A stretch of DNA of 5,739 nucleotides, taken from assembly GCA_964497475.1 (NCBI GenBank), contig CAZCDM010000148.1:1-5739 (forward strand), in the 5' to 3' direction. Made by a program: the position numbers and the translations under genes. The notes under the pieces are model-generated. The model searched no databases and had not been told where the DNA came from. It was given only the letters and a program-made list of their open reading frames with translations. Origin of the DNA: CAZCDM01 sp964497475. GTDB lineage: Bacteria; Planctomycetota; Phycisphaerae; SM23-33. Every line of letters starts with the position of its first letter. Position 1 is the stretch's first letter. Below, piece after piece: positions 5,729-5,739 of the stretch.

Positions 5729-5739
5729 GATTTAGCGTG

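Larger units (their letters stand above)
5476..5739. other. Non-coding stretch to the window end
   Basis: I see no convincing gene here. Open frames exist on the + strand but their products are rich in His, Arg and Pro, and they run over the opposite-strand small gene. Bases 5476-5520 are GC-rich with short palindromes such as CCGGCCGG. GCCTC (5627-5631) and GAGGC (5637-5641) form a five-bp stem, without a T-run. From about 5645 the sequence becomes AT-richer and contains a perfect dyad (5657-5671), an A-run (5670-5675) and a second hairpin (5708-5728), listed separately. This may be the upstream region of a gene or a mobile element beyond the window. Confidence 0.5.

Noticed and set aside
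1..5739. tRNA, rRNA or CRISPR array
   Set aside because: No cloverleaf-like elements, rRNA signature sequences or regularly spaced repeats were seen.

Overview
The window is GC-rich, densely coding bacterial DNA. It carries two lipid A biosynthesis genes, so the host is Gram-negative. Together with Gfo/Idh/MocA-type and xylose-isomerase-like sugar enzymes, it most resembles a planctomycete, perhaps of the Phycisphaerae. That placement is inferred from gene content and protein style; no phylogenetic marker is present.

Left part (1-1980, + strand): the last 32 codons of a Gfo/Idh/MocA-type oxidoreductase, then two different sugar phosphate isomerase/epimerase-like TIM-barrel proteins (332 and 250 aa). 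Such genes often work together in oxidation, epimerisation or dehydration of sugars and inositols, but no substrate can be read from the sequence. A well-formed intrinsic terminator lies between the two isomerase genes. It ends only 15 nt before the start of the second one, so it may act as an attenuator.

Middle part (2000-3303): a minus-strand gene for a secreted protein (signal peptide, Gly/Ser-rich stretch, TPR-like helical part), convergent with the second isomerase gene (19 nt gap). It is divergent from lpxD across a 143-nt intergenic region that holds a perfect TATAAT -10 box facing the secreted-protein gene.

Right part (3304-5239, + strand): lpxD and lpxI, one nucleotide apart. LpxD makes UDP-2,3-diacylglucosamine and LpxI cleaves it to lipid X and UMP, so the pair encodes two consecutive steps of the Raetz pathway. 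No lpxA, lpxC or fabZ lies between or beside them in the window.

End (5240-5739): a small minus-strand hypothetical gene (about 64 aa, convergent with lpxI), then about 280 nt without a convincing gene. The last 100 nt are AT-richer and hold a perfect 15-bp dyad, an imperfect hairpin, and a sequence that may be the end of an insertion sequence.
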